A DNA stretch of 64,000 bases from Tersicoccus sp. Bi-70 (lineage in GTDB: Bacteria > Actinomycetota > Actinomycetes > Actinomycetales > Micrococcaceae): assembly GCF_001968825.1 (NCBI RefSeq), contig NZ_MIEU01000016.1:124001-188000 (forward strand), written 5' to 3'. Below, piece after piece: positions 26,682 through 34,744 of this stretch. Within the stretch, counting starts at the first letter, position 1, and the number at the start of each line of letters is the position of its first letter. The position numbers were made by a program, and so were the translations under genes. The notes beneath the pieces were generated by a model. The model was not told where the DNA came from, ran no database searches, and saw only the letters and a program-made list of their open reading frames with translations.

Positions 26682-28340
26682 TCAGGCGACGCCGGTCGGC
26701 GCGCTCGCGGCGGTATCGGCGCCCGTGGGCGCACCGCCGTCGCTCCGTCGCGCACCGGCCTCGGACTGCTGCAGCCGGGCCGCGGCGTCGCCGATGTTGC
26801 GACTCATGGACGGGAAGATGACGCCGTGGAAGGGCAGGATGGCCAGCCAGTAGAGCCGTCCGCTCAGCCCCTTCGGGAAGAAGATCGCCCGCTGGTGGTA
26901 GGTGCTGCCGCCCTCGTGGTCGGCGCCAGCGGAGTCCCCGGACTCCTCGGCGTCGGGCCGCACCTCGAGCTCGAGCCACGCCTTGCCGGACACCTTCATC
27001 TCGGCGCGCAACCGCAGCAGGCGGCCGCGCTCGATGTGCTCGACGCGCCACCAGTCCACGGCCTCACCGGTGTGCAGGGTCTGCGGGTCGCGGCGGCCGC
27101 GGGAGAGCCCGACCCCGCCGCTGAACTTGTCCATCCAGCCGCGCACGGCCCAGGCGAGCGGCAGCGAGTACCACCCGTTCTTCCCGCCGATGCCCTCGAT
27201 GATCCGCCAGACGTACTCCGGATCGGCGTCGCAGTGGTGCGTGCGCTCGTCCACGTACACCTTGTGGCCGGCCCAGTCCGGGTCCGAGGGCAGCGGATCG
27301 GCGTCGTGGGCGGAGGCGCTGGCCCCGGCCCACGTCGTCTCCACCTCGTTCTCGCGCATCCGCAGGAGGGCGAGCTCGACGGCGCGCCGGTAGCTCGTGA
27401 GCCCGTCCGGGGGCGGCGGGATGTAGTCGTCGATGTCGTGCTCGGCGCTGACCGCGTCGTGCTGCAGGGACTGGACGAGCGGGAACGCCATCGACATGGG
27501 GATCGGCGTCACCATGCCCACCCACCAGCCGGCCAGCAGCGGCGCCGGCAGGGGCAGCGCGATGATCAGCCGCCGCGGCAGCCCGGACGCCGTCGCGTAG
27601 CCGTTCATCATCGCCGCGTACGTGAACACCTCGCGCGAGCCGATGTCGAAGGTGCGGTTCAGGCCCGTGGGCAGGTCGAGCGCGTGCAGCAGGTAGTGCA
27701 GCACGTCGCGGACGGCGATCGGTTCGATCTTGTTGCGCACCCAGGAGGGCGCGGGCATCACGGGCAGCTCCTCGGCCAGGTGCCGGACCATCTCGAAGGA
27801 CGCCGAGCCGGAGCCGATGATGACCCCGGCCTGGAAGACGATCGCGTCCGTCGGCCCGTCGAGCAGGACCTTGCCGACGGCGGCCCGGGAGCGCATGTGC
27901 GGGGAGAGCTCGACGTCGGTCGGGTGCAGCCCGCCCAGGTAGATGACCCGCTGGACGCCGGCGGCCGCGCACGAGCGGGCCATGATCCCGGCCATCGCGG
28001 ACTCGGTGCGCTCGAAGTCCTTGCCGGAGGACATGGAGTGGACCAGGAAGTAGACGGAGTCGACGCCGTCGCAGGCGCGCTCGGTGTCACGCTGCTCGGA
28101 GAGGTCGCCCTGGACGATCTCCACCTGGTCGTGCCACGGCACGTCGAGCAGTTTGTCGGGCGTGCGCACGAGCACGCGGACCCGGTGCCCGGCGGCCAGC
28201 AGCCGCGGCACGAGGCGGCCGCCGATGTAGCCGGTGGCACCGGTGACGAGCACGTGGTGCTGGCGGTCGGAGGATGTGTCCTGACCGGTCTGGTCGTTGC
28301 CCGTGAGCTCGGCCGGCCGGGAATCGCTGAGGCGCTCCAT
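26682..28340 (-). CDS. SDR oxidoreductase fused to DUF2867
   Basis: 552 aa. The N-terminal atypical SDR (NAD-epimerase-like) domain begins HVLVTGATGYIGGRLVPRLL with the TGATGYIGG dinucleotide loop. Residues from about 340 form a DUF2867/SRPBCC-like domain containing DERTHHCDADPEYVWRIIEG and FFPKGLSGRLYWLAILPFHG. The same fusion is common in actinobacteria and has no defined substrate; NADH-ubiquinone-type or quinone/lipid modification is speculative. The ATG lies 6 nt after a TAGGGT -10 box, so the message is probably leaderless. Confidence 0.82.
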   Translation of the reverse strand: MERLSDSRPAELTGNDQTGQDTSSDRQHHVLVTGATGYIGGRLVPRLLAAGHRVRVLVRTPDKLLDVPWHDQVEIVQGDLSEQRDTERACDGVDSVYFLVHSMSSGKDFERTESAMAGIMARSCAAAGVQRVIYLGGLHPTDVELSPHMRSRAAVGKVLLDGPTDAIVFQAGVIIGSGSASFEMVRHLAEELPVMPAPSWVRNKIEPIAVRDVLHYLLHALDLPTGLNRTFDIGSREVFTYAAMMNGYATASGLPRRLIIALPLPAPLLAGWWVGMVTPIPMSMAFPLVQSLQHDAVSAEHDIDDYIPPPPDGLTSYRRAVELALLRMRENEVETTWAGASASAHDADPLPSDPDWAGHKVYVDERTHHCDADPEYVWRIIEGIGGKNGWYSLPLAWAVRGWMDKFSGGVGLSRGRRDPQTLHTGEAVDWWRVEHIERGRLLRLRAEMKVSGKAWLELEVRPDAEESGDSAGADHEGGSTYHQRAIFFPKGLSGRLYWLAILPFHGVIFPSMSRNIGDAAARLQQSEAGARRSDGGAPTGADTAASAPTGVA

Positions 28341-28346
28341 GGCCCA

Positions 28347-28352
28347 ACCCTA
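28347..28352 (-). promoter_or_regulatory. Leaderless -10 box of the SDR-DUF2867 gene
   Basis: TAGGGT on the minus strand (28347-28352) is separated from the ATG at 28340 by 6 nt (28341-28346). Transcription would start at the initiator codon. Confidence 0.5.
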
Positions 28353-28455
28353 CGCGGTCCTCTCGAAGACGGAGAGACTCCGCCCCGGGCCGCCGGCCGC
28401 CCCCGTCCCTGCCCCGACTAGGCAACCTGTTCTCCCCTGTGGTTGGGTTCATGTC

Positions 28456-29931
28456 ATGGGTGACGATGTCTCCTCCGCGACCTACAGCCGGCAGCAGCGC
28501 ACCCGGTACCGGCGTCGCCTGATGGAGAGCCTCGAGACGTTCGACCGGTATCTGTCGGGGGCGACGTTCGAGGACACCGGGTCGATCGGGCTCGAGGTCG
28601 AGCTCAACCTCGTCGATGCCACCTCCCGGCCGAGCCTGCGCAACGCCAGCGTGCTCGACCGGATCGCCGACCCGGCCTTCCAGACCGAGATCGGCGCCTA
28701 CAACATCGAGATGAACTACCCGGTGACGAGCATCGCCGGCCGTGGTCTGGCGGACATGGAGCAGGGCCTGCGCCGCCGGCTCAACCACGCCGAGGAGCGG
28801 GCCGCGGAGGCGAAGGCCGGCATCGTGATGGTGGGGATCCTGCCCACCATCACCGAGCAGCTGCTGAAGGATCCGGACTGGATGAGCCCGGAGAAGCGCT
28901 ACGAGGCGCTCAACCTCTCGATCCTCGCGGCGCGCGGCGAGGACGTGCAGCTGGACATCCAGGGCGAGGACGACCTGCAGCTGTACACGGAGACGGTCTC
29001 CCCGGAGGCCGCGTGCACGAGCGTGCAGCTGCACGTGCAGGTCTCCCCCTCCGGCTTCGCGTCGGCCTGGAACGCCTCCCAGATCCTCGCCGGCCCGCAG
29101 GTGGCGCTCGCCGCGAACTCCCCCCACTTCCTCGGCCGGCGGCTGTGGCACGAGACCCGCGTCGTCCTCTTCCACCAGGCGATCGACTCCCGGCCGCCGG
29201 AGATGCGCGCCCAGGGCGTGCGCCCGCGGGTGTGGTTCGGCGAACGGTGGATCACCTCGATCTTCGACCTGTTCGAGGAGAACGTGCGCTGGTTCCCGGC
29301 CCTGCTGCCGGAGCTGCGGGAGGACCGCAACCTCCCGCCGGACGAGCCGGGCCGGCCGCCGCGGCTGCACGAGCTGCGGCTGCACAACGGCACGGTGTAC
29401 CGGTGGAACCGCCCGATCTACGATCCCGGCGGCGAGGAGGCGCACCTGCGGGTCGAGAACCGGCTGCTGCCGGCCGGCCCGACGGTCGCCGACATCGTGG
29501 CCAACGCCGCGTTCTACTACGGCGTCGTGCACGTGATGCGCCACTCCGACCGGCCGCTGTGGTCGCGGATGGCGTTCTCCACCGCCCGCGAGAACTTCGA
29601 GCAGTGCGCCAAGTACGGCCTCGACGCCCAGGTCTACTGGCCCGGGGTGGGCGACGTGCCGGTCGACGAGCTGATCGTCCGGCGGCTCCTGCCGATGGCC
29701 GAGACCGGGCTGCACCAGCTCGGCGTCGACCCTGACCTCGTGACCCACTACCTGGGCATCCTGCGGGAGCGGGCCCAGAGCGGGCAGAACGGCGCCCGCT
29801 GGCAGCTGGACACCGCTGCCGCCCTGCAGGCCGGCGGGATGGACCGCGACGAGTCGATGCGCGAACTGGTGCGCCGGTACCAGGGGCACATGCACGACAA
29901 CATCCCGGTGCACGCCTGGCCGGCGCCGTGA
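28456..29931 (+). CDS. GCS2-family carboxylate-amine ligase (glutamate-cysteine ligase-like)
   Basis: 491 aa. The N-terminal GSIGLEVELNLVD holds the acidic metal-binding residues. GAYNIEMNYPVTSIAGRGLA, SVQLHVQVSP and LRVENRLLPAGPTVADI match the GCS2 (pfam04107) fold. Members of this actinobacterial branch are annotated as glutamate-cysteine ligases, but actinobacteria normally use mycothiol, so the true substrates may be other carboxylate and amine pairs. ATG 28456 is chosen from the conserved start of the fold; no clear ribosome-binding site precedes it. A ZIP transporter gene follows 25 nt later. Confidence 0.8.
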   Translation: MGDDVSSATYSRQQRTRYRRRLMESLETFDRYLSGATFEDTGSIGLEVELNLVDATSRPSLRNASVLDRIADPAFQTEIGAYNIEMNYPVTSIAGRGLADMEQGLRRRLNHAEERAAEAKAGIVMVGILPTITEQLLKDPDWMSPEKRYEALNLSILAARGEDVQLDIQGEDDLQLYTETVSPEAACTSVQLHVQVSPSGFASAWNASQILAGPQVALAANSPHFLGRRLWHETRVVLFHQAIDSRPPEMRAQGVRPRVWFGERWITSIFDLFEENVRWFPALLPELREDRNLPPDEPGRPPRLHELRLHNGTVYRWNRPIYDPGGEEAHLRVENRLLPAGPTVADIVANAAFYYGVVHVMRHSDRPLWSRMAFSTARENFEQCAKYGLDAQVYWPGVGDVPVDELIVRRLLPMAETGLHQLGVDPDLVTHYLGILRERAQSGQNGARWQLDTAAALQAGGMDRDESMRELVRRYQGHMHDNIPVHAWPAP

Positions 29932-29956
29932 GCGCACGAGAGACGAGGGACCGCTG

Positions 29957-30706
29957 ATGCTCGACGCACTCCTCTGGGGCACCGTCGCTGCCTCGTCCCT
30001 GCTCATCGGTGCGATCCTCGGCATCGTCCACACCTGGCCGAAGCGGCTCGTCGGCGGCGTGCTCGCCTTCGGCGGCGGGGCCCTGATCGCGAGCGTGTCG
30101 TTCGAGCTCGCGGAGGAGGGCATCCAGCGCGGCGGTCCCTGGCCGGTCGGCATCGGGCTGGCCGCAGGCGCGCTGAGCTACTACCTCGCCAACCGGCTCG
30201 TCTCGGGCCAGGGCCTGCCCGTCGGCGGTCACCACGGGCGCCGCTTCCGGCACTCCCAGGACTCCCGGCGGCACGCGGGCGGCACCTCGCTGGCGGTCGG
30301 GGCGGTGCTCGACGGCATCCCCGAGCAGCTGGTGCTCGGCATCGGACTGGCCGGCGGCGCGGGCGTGAGCGCGTCGCTGCTCGTGGCCATCTTCGTCTCG
30401 AACCTGCCCGAGTCGATCGGCTCCTCCAGCGACATGATCGCGTCCGGCTCCTCCCGCCGTCGCGTGACCGGCCTGTGGATCGCCGTGACCGTGGTCTGCC
30501 TCGCGTCCACCGTGCTCGGCTACCTGATCGCCGACCTCGCCACGGGCGGGCTGCGCGGCTTCATCGACGGGTTCGCCGCCGGCGCCCTGCTCGTGATGCT
30601 GGTCGATTCACTGATCCCCGAGGCGCAGGAGAAGGCGGGCAACACCGCCGGCCTCGTCACGGTCCTCGGCTTCTCCCTGGCCACGTTCCTCTCCCTGGTC
30701 GCCTGA
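29957..30706 (+). CDS. ZIP-family metal transporter-like protein
   Basis: 249 aa with eight predicted membrane helices. The ZIP metal-site helices are replaced by AVLDGIPEQLVLGIGLAGG and VSNLPESIGSSSDM, where D/E replace the more usual His. A His-rich loop (GGHHGRRFRHSQDSRRHAGG) lies between helices 3 and 4. Divalent metal transport is inferred. The start has GAGGGA upstream, and the gene is probably co-transcribed with the GCS2 ligase. Confidence 0.82.
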   Translation: MLDALLWGTVAASSLLIGAILGIVHTWPKRLVGGVLAFGGGALIASVSFELAEEGIQRGGPWPVGIGLAAGALSYYLANRLVSGQGLPVGGHHGRRFRHSQDSRRHAGGTSLAVGAVLDGIPEQLVLGIGLAGGAGVSASLLVAIFVSNLPESIGSSSDMIASGSSRRRVTGLWIAVTVVCLASTVLGYLIADLATGGLRGFIDGFAAGALLVMLVDSLIPEAQEKAGNTAGLVTVLGFSLATFLSLVA

Positions 30707-30813
30707 CCTGTCCGGGTCACGGGCGGCCGGCGACCGGGGCGCGCTCGCGGGCTCCGGCGACAGGAGGATCAGCCGACTGGTGAACGGCCCTGTCGTGCTG
30801 CTCCCCCACCCGC

Positions 30814-30819
30814 TAGCGT
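30814..30819 (+). promoter_or_regulatory. -10 box before the acidic protein gene
   Basis: TAGCGT at 30814-30819 gives a leader of about 70 nt to the ATG at 30896. TGTCGT 17 nt upstream is a weak -35. Confidence 0.4.
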
Positions 30820-30895
30820 GGCGACCACGGCACCGTCGACCGGTGCCGGACGCGGCGGGCACGCCGCCGCTTCCGCGAACGACGAAGGGGTGGCC

Positions 30896-31297
30896 ATGAG
30901 CGAGACCAACGACCCGGCGATCAACGAGGAGACCGACGCGGGAGGCTACGGGAGCCCGCAGCCGGAGGACGAGGTGGCCGGCGGCACCGTGGCCACGAGT
31001 GACGGCGACGTCAGCGGCAGCACCGACAGCGACACGGAGGACGCGACAGCGACGACCGACGCGACCGGGTCCTCCGACCCGACGTCCGGTGAGACCACGG
31101 CCGACGGGCCGGGACCGGACGGCGCGGCCGACGCCTGGACCGACAGCACCGCGGACGTCTCCGCCGAGGACGGCGTCTCGGGCTCCTCCGTCGAGGGCGC
31201 CGACGGCGTCGTCGCAGACGACAGGACCAGCGCCGACGACGAGACCACCGCGGACGACGCGTCCGGATCCCCGGAGGCGTCCGACTCCGCCGACTGA
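30896..31297 (+). CDS. Extremely acidic low-complexity protein
   Basis: 133 aa, not recognised. It consists almost entirely of Asp, Glu, Ser, Thr, Ala and Gly; there is no Lys, His, Cys, Leu or Phe, and only one Arg and one Trp. No signal peptide or membrane segment. The ATG is preceded by GAAGGGGTGG, its own -10 box lies 77 nt upstream, and a terminator follows. The composition predicts a disordered, highly negative protein, perhaps a nucleic-acid mimic, ion buffer or desiccation-type protein; all of these are guesses. Acidic shadow coding in GC-rich DNA is the main alternative. Confidence 0.6.
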   Translation: MSETNDPAINEETDAGGYGSPQPEDEVAGGTVATSDGDVSGSTDSDTEDATATTDATGSSDPTSGETTADGPGPDGAADAWTDSTADVSAEDGVSGSSVEGADGVVADDRTSADDETTADDASGSPEASDSAD

Positions 31298-31323
31298 CCA
31301 CCGTCAGCCCCGCTGGTCGAGAG

Positions 31324-31358
31324 CGGCCCCGCCCCGTCACCGCGACGGGACGGGGCCG
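31324..31358 (+). terminator. Terminator after the acidic protein gene
   Basis: A 15-bp stem with one mismatch (31324-31338 with 31344-31358) has a 5-nt loop and is followed by TTCCTCC. It lies 27 nt after the stop codon. Confidence 0.7.
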
Positions 31359-31419
31359 TTCCTCCGTCGGAGCAGATGCGGATCACCGCCCGAGGACGGG
31401 TTCTGTCCGCAGCAGCGCC

Positions 31420-31425
31420 TAGGGT
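31420..31425 (+). promoter_or_regulatory. Leaderless -10 box of the alpha/beta hydrolase gene
   Basis: TAGGGT (31420-31425) is followed after 6 nt by the ATG at 31432, so transcription would begin at the start codon. Confidence 0.5.
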
Positions 31426-31431
31426 CGCGGC

Positions 31432-32130
31432 ATGGACATCATCCTCGTTCCCGGATTCTGGCTCGACGGCGACTCCTGGGCGCCGGTTCTCGGCCCGCTC
31501 GAGGCCGCCGGCCACCGCGTGCACCCCTTGACCCTGCCCGGCAAGGAGTCGGCCGACGCCGACCGCTCCGGCATCGGTCTGCGCGACCACGTCGACGCCG
31601 TCGTCGCCCGCATCGACGAGCTCGACGGCCCCGTCGTGCTCGTGGGCCACTCCGGCGGCGGCGCGATCATCCACGCCGCGACCGACGCGCGGCCGGACCG
31701 GGTAGCGCGCAGCGTGTACGTGGACAGCGGCCCGCTCGGCGAGGGCGGGGTGATCAACGACGAGATCCCGACCGACGGCCCCGACGCTCCCCTGCCGCCC
31801 TGGGAGTTCTTCGAGGACGCGGACCTCACCGACCTGACCGACGAGCTCCGCGCCGCCTTCCGAGCGCGCGCCGTGCCCGAACCGGCCCGGGTGACCAGCG
31901 ACCCCCAGCACCTGCACGACGAACGGCGCTTCGACGTCCCGGTCACGGTGATCGCGTGCGAGTTCACCGGCGACCAGATGCGGGCGTGGATCGCGGCGGG
32001 CAACCCGTTCGTGGCCGAGCTGGCGCACATCCGGGACGTCGACCTCGTCGACCTGCCGACCGGGCACTGGCCGCAGCTGACGCGCCCGGACGACCTGGCC
32101 GAGGCGCTGGTGGCCGCCGTCGCGCGCTGA
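31432..32130 (+). CDS. Alpha/beta hydrolase
   Basis: 232 aa. The N-terminus MDIILVPGFWLDGDSW forms the first strand and oxyanion loop. The nucleophile elbow is GHSGGGA (Ser), and the catalytic His is in PTGHWPQLTRP. It belongs to the small AB-hydrolase group with esterase-like activity; the substrate is unknown. It is a single-gene unit with its own leaderless promoter. Confidence 0.85.
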   Translation: MDIILVPGFWLDGDSWAPVLGPLEAAGHRVHPLTLPGKESADADRSGIGLRDHVDAVVARIDELDGPVVLVGHSGGGAIIHAATDARPDRVARSVYVDSGPLGEGGVINDEIPTDGPDAPLPPWEFFEDADLTDLTDELRAAFRARAVPEPARVTSDPQHLHDERRFDVPVTVIACEFTGDQMRAWIAAGNPFVAELAHIRDVDLVDLPTGHWPQLTRPDDLAEALVAAVAR

Positions 32131-32190
32131 CGGCACCGATCCGCGCCGCGCCCGCGGTGCTGTTTGGGGCGTGCGCGGAAAGGAGGCAGC

Positions 32191-32940
32191 ATGGCTGCCA
32201 TGAGCGGTCCCGCGCACCTGAGCAACATCGCACGCCAGCGGGTGCTCGATGCCGCCCTCGGCGTCCAGGAGAGCCGGCACCGCGCCCTCGCCACGCTGGA
32301 TGGTGCCGAGACGGGCCCGGGCGTCCACCTCGTCGCCCGCGGTGACCTCTCGTCGTGGACGCTCACCGCGTCGGCGACCTGGCGTCATCTGCTCTCGACC
32401 CGCTCCGCGGCGACGGCCGAGCAGTTGATGCGCAGCCTGCCCAACAACCGGCGTCGCTGCGCCGCCGGCCTGACGATGATCAGCGTGTTCGACCACGAGA
32501 GCACCGAGCAGGCCGCTCGCCGGCTCCTCGAGGCCGAGCCCCCGGGCGCCTACTTCTACGCGTACGCGCCGGTGCAGATCAAGATCGTCGACCGCCGGTC
32601 CGTGCTGCTGCAGGGCCCCACCGAGGCCGGAATGGGCTCGCTGCTCGAGTTGACGGACGACCGCGCCGTGAGCGCGGCGTGGTCCTACTGGCGGGCACTG
32701 ATGGCGACCGCCGTCCCGTGCCGCGGCGCGGCTCACCCGCCTCGCCTGACCGACCGGCAGGTGCAGATCCTCGAGCTGCTGCGCCTGGACGCCACGGACG
32801 AACGGATCGGGCGGCTGCTCGGCCTCTCGGTGCGGACGGTGCGGACCGACATCGGCGCGGCCATGGCCGCGCTCGGCGTCCGCTCACGGTTCGCTGCCGG
32901 TTACGCCTTCGCCATGGCGCAGGAGCCGCACGGGGCCTGA
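32191..32940 (+). CDS. LuxR-type transcriptional regulator
   Basis: 249 aa. The C-terminal LuxR/GerE helix-turn-helix (about residues 188-240) contains LTDRQVQILELLRLDATDER and GLSVRTVRTDIGAAMAALGV. The N-terminal part is a TrmB-like/phospholipase-D-like effector domain (IKIVDRRSVLLQGP) often seen in actinobacterial LuxR proteins, not a receiver domain. ATG 32191 follows a strong GGAAAGGAGG. Its target is unknown; the flanking genes are not obviously linked. Confidence 0.85.
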   Translation: MAAMSGPAHLSNIARQRVLDAALGVQESRHRALATLDGAETGPGVHLVARGDLSSWTLTASATWRHLLSTRSAATAEQLMRSLPNNRRRCAAGLTMISVFDHESTEQAARRLLEAEPPGAYFYAYAPVQIKIVDRRSVLLQGPTEAGMGSLLELTDDRAVSAAWSYWRALMATAVPCRGAAHPPRLTDRQVQILELLRLDATDERIGRLLGLSVRTVRTDIGAAMAALGVRSRFAAGYAFAMAQEPHGA

Positions 32941-33041
32941 GCCCCACGTCGCCCGCTTTCTGCGGCGGCGCCACGCCGCCGCCTGCAGCTTCCTGCAGCC
33001 CGCTGGCGGCCACGCCCTCGCCACGTCATCCTCGACTCATT

Positions 33042-33092
33042 GCCGTGGGTCGAGGGCGTCTCCTGGGGGGATGGACGCTCTCGACCCACGGC
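33042..33092. terminator. 19-bp bidirectional hairpin
   Basis: A 19-bp stem with one G-U pair (33042-33060 with 33074-33092) closes a 13-nt loop. It lies between the convergent luxR-type and flavodoxin genes and can terminate both. Confidence 0.7.
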
Positions 33093-33116
33093 CGTGCCCG
33101 GTCCACGCCGGCCGTC

Positions 33117-33731
33117 TCAGGAGGAGGCCGGGTAGTTCTCCGCCGCGAGCAGCCGGGCCAGGTGCGCGGCGTTCGCGGCCATCGTGGCCGTGGTCGAGGC
33201 GGTCGCCTCGGGTGTCTCGTCCAGATCCTGGTAGTCCGTCGCGTGCATCGCCTCACCGTTCCAGTAGGTGACGCCCTGCGCGGGGATCGTGAAGCCCACG
33301 TCGTTCATCCCCTGGAAGAGGACGGCGCTGATGTGGTGGGCGCCGTCCTCGTTCCCGACGACCGCGGCGATGCCGACCTTGCCGAAGGTCTGCAGGCGGC
33401 CGGCGTCGTCCGTCTCGGACAGCTCCGCGTCGAGCCGTTCGAGCACACGCTGGCACACGCTGCTCTGCTGCCCCATCCACGTCGGGGTGGCGATGAGCAC
33501 GATGTCGGCCGCGATGAGCCGCTCCCGGATGCCGGGCCACGCGTCACCCTCGCCCATGTCCAGCTCGACGCCCGGTTTGACGTCGTGGTCCACCACCCGC
33601 ACGACGTCACCGGTGACACCGTGGGTGGCGAGCTCGTCGAGCACCTGCCGCGCCATCAGCTCGGCGCTGGAGCGCGCCGGTGACGGTTTCAGCGAACAGA
33701 CCAGCGCGAGAACGGTCAGTGGAGCGGACAC
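33117..33731 (-). CDS. Flavodoxin-family NAD(P)H-dependent oxidoreductase
   Basis: 204 aa. The FMN-binding fold is seen in VLALVCSLKPSPARSSAELM, VLIATPTWMGQQSSVCQRV and GKVGIAAVVGNEDGAHH. The segment TYWNGEAMHATDYQDLDETP is typical of the actinobacterial members. GTG 33731 is chosen because it follows GGGAGG by four nucleotides; the first ATG further upstream is less likely. It probably reduces quinones or nitro/azo compounds. Confidence 0.85.
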   Translation of the reverse strand: MSAPLTVLALVCSLKPSPARSSAELMARQVLDELATHGVTGDVVRVVDHDVKPGVELDMGEGDAWPGIRERLIAADIVLIATPTWMGQQSSVCQRVLERLDAELSETDDAGRLQTFGKVGIAAVVGNEDGAHHISAVLFQGMNDVGFTIPAQGVTYWNGEAMHATDYQDLDETPEATASTTATMAANAAHLARLLAAENYPASS

Positions 33732-33780
33732 GGGGCCTCCCGGGAGCACGTCGTCGGCACCGGCGGCGCCGATCATCGCC

Positions 33781-33788
33781 AGCATACT
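33781..33788. promoter_or_regulatory. Overlapping divergent -10 boxes
   Basis: The same 8 bp read TATGCT on the minus strand (33781-33786, toward the flavodoxin gene) and CATACT on the plus strand (33783-33788, toward the TRIC gene). If both are used, the two promoters exclude each other. Confidence 0.45.
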
Positions 33789-33874
33789 GATGATCGTGCC
33801 TGTGCGGTGTCGCCCGGGACCTCTGCCCTTGTCATCGCGACGACGGTGGCTGGGGTGAACCGGGTGAGGTCAGC

Positions 33875-34732
33875 GTGTACGCCGTGACTCCCCCCGACGC
33901 CCAGACGGTCGACCAGGCGGTCCGCGTCATCGACCTGACGGGCGTGCTCGCCAACGCCGTCCTCGGCGGGATCGCGGCCCGCACGGCGCGCCTCGACATC
34001 GTCGGCTTCATCGTGCTCGCCATCCTCTCGGGACTCGGCGGCGGCATGATCCGTGACGCGCTCCTGCAGGCGGGCCCGGTCGCGGCGGTCGCCGATCCGC
34101 TCTACCTCGTGATGGCCCTGATCGGGGCGGGCGTCGCCTTCGTCATCCCGTTCCGCAGCCGCCCGGCGCGCTGGTCCCTGACCCTGCTGGACGCCCTCTC
34201 GCTCGGCTGCTGGGCCAACGTCGGCGCCCAGAAGACCCTCGAACTCGGACTGAGCTGGCTCCCGGCCGTGCTGATGGGCGCCCTGACCGCCGTCGGCGGC
34301 AGCACCGTGCGCGACGTCATGCTGCAGAAGACGCCGAGCATCTTCGGCGGCAGGACCCTCAGCGCCACCAGCGCCCTCGTCGCCAGTTCGATCACCGTCG
34401 TCCTGTGGCTGCTGGGTCACTCCACGGCGGACTCGATCGCCGCGATCGTCGTCGCCGCCACCTTCTCCCTCCTCGCGCGCCACTTCGACTGGGAGCTGCC
34501 CCACGAGGTCCATGCGCCTCGTCCGGCGCGGCAGGCGTCGCGCTGGCTGAGCCACTGGTGGGGCGTCGGCACGGACGCGGTCCATCACCTCCACCACGAC
34601 GGCGGGGCCACCGCCGTCGTCTCCCGGGACCCGGACGACCGGAACGACCGGGACGACGCCGCAACGCGGGAGGAGGTCGTCCAGCGGGAGCAGGACCGGA
34701 ACCACCGTGAGCACGACCGGCACGACCAGTGA
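33875..34732 (+). CDS. TRIC-type (UPF0126) cation channel family protein
   Basis: 285 aa with seven membrane helices. The two-fold repeat of the family is visible as LSGLGGGMIRDALL and TAVGGSTVRDVML, each ending a three-helix unit. Bacterial TRIC proteins are K+-permeable trimers. The last 70 residues form an unusual His-, Asp- and Arg-rich hydrophilic tail (HHLHHDGG, DDRNDRDDAA, REHDRHDQ). The start is GTG with GGGTGAGG upstream. The amidohydrolase gene follows after 12 nt. Confidence 0.88.
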   Translation: MYAVTPPDAQTVDQAVRVIDLTGVLANAVLGGIAARTARLDIVGFIVLAILSGLGGGMIRDALLQAGPVAAVADPLYLVMALIGAGVAFVIPFRSRPARWSLTLLDALSLGCWANVGAQKTLELGLSWLPAVLMGALTAVGGSTVRDVMLQKTPSIFGGRTLSATSALVASSITVVLWLLGHSTADSIAAIVVAATFSLLARHFDWELPHEVHAPRPARQASRWLSHWWGVGTDAVHHLHHDGGATAVVSRDPDDRNDRDDAATREEVVQREQDRNHREHDRHDQ

Positions 34733-34744
34733 GGGAGCACGGCG

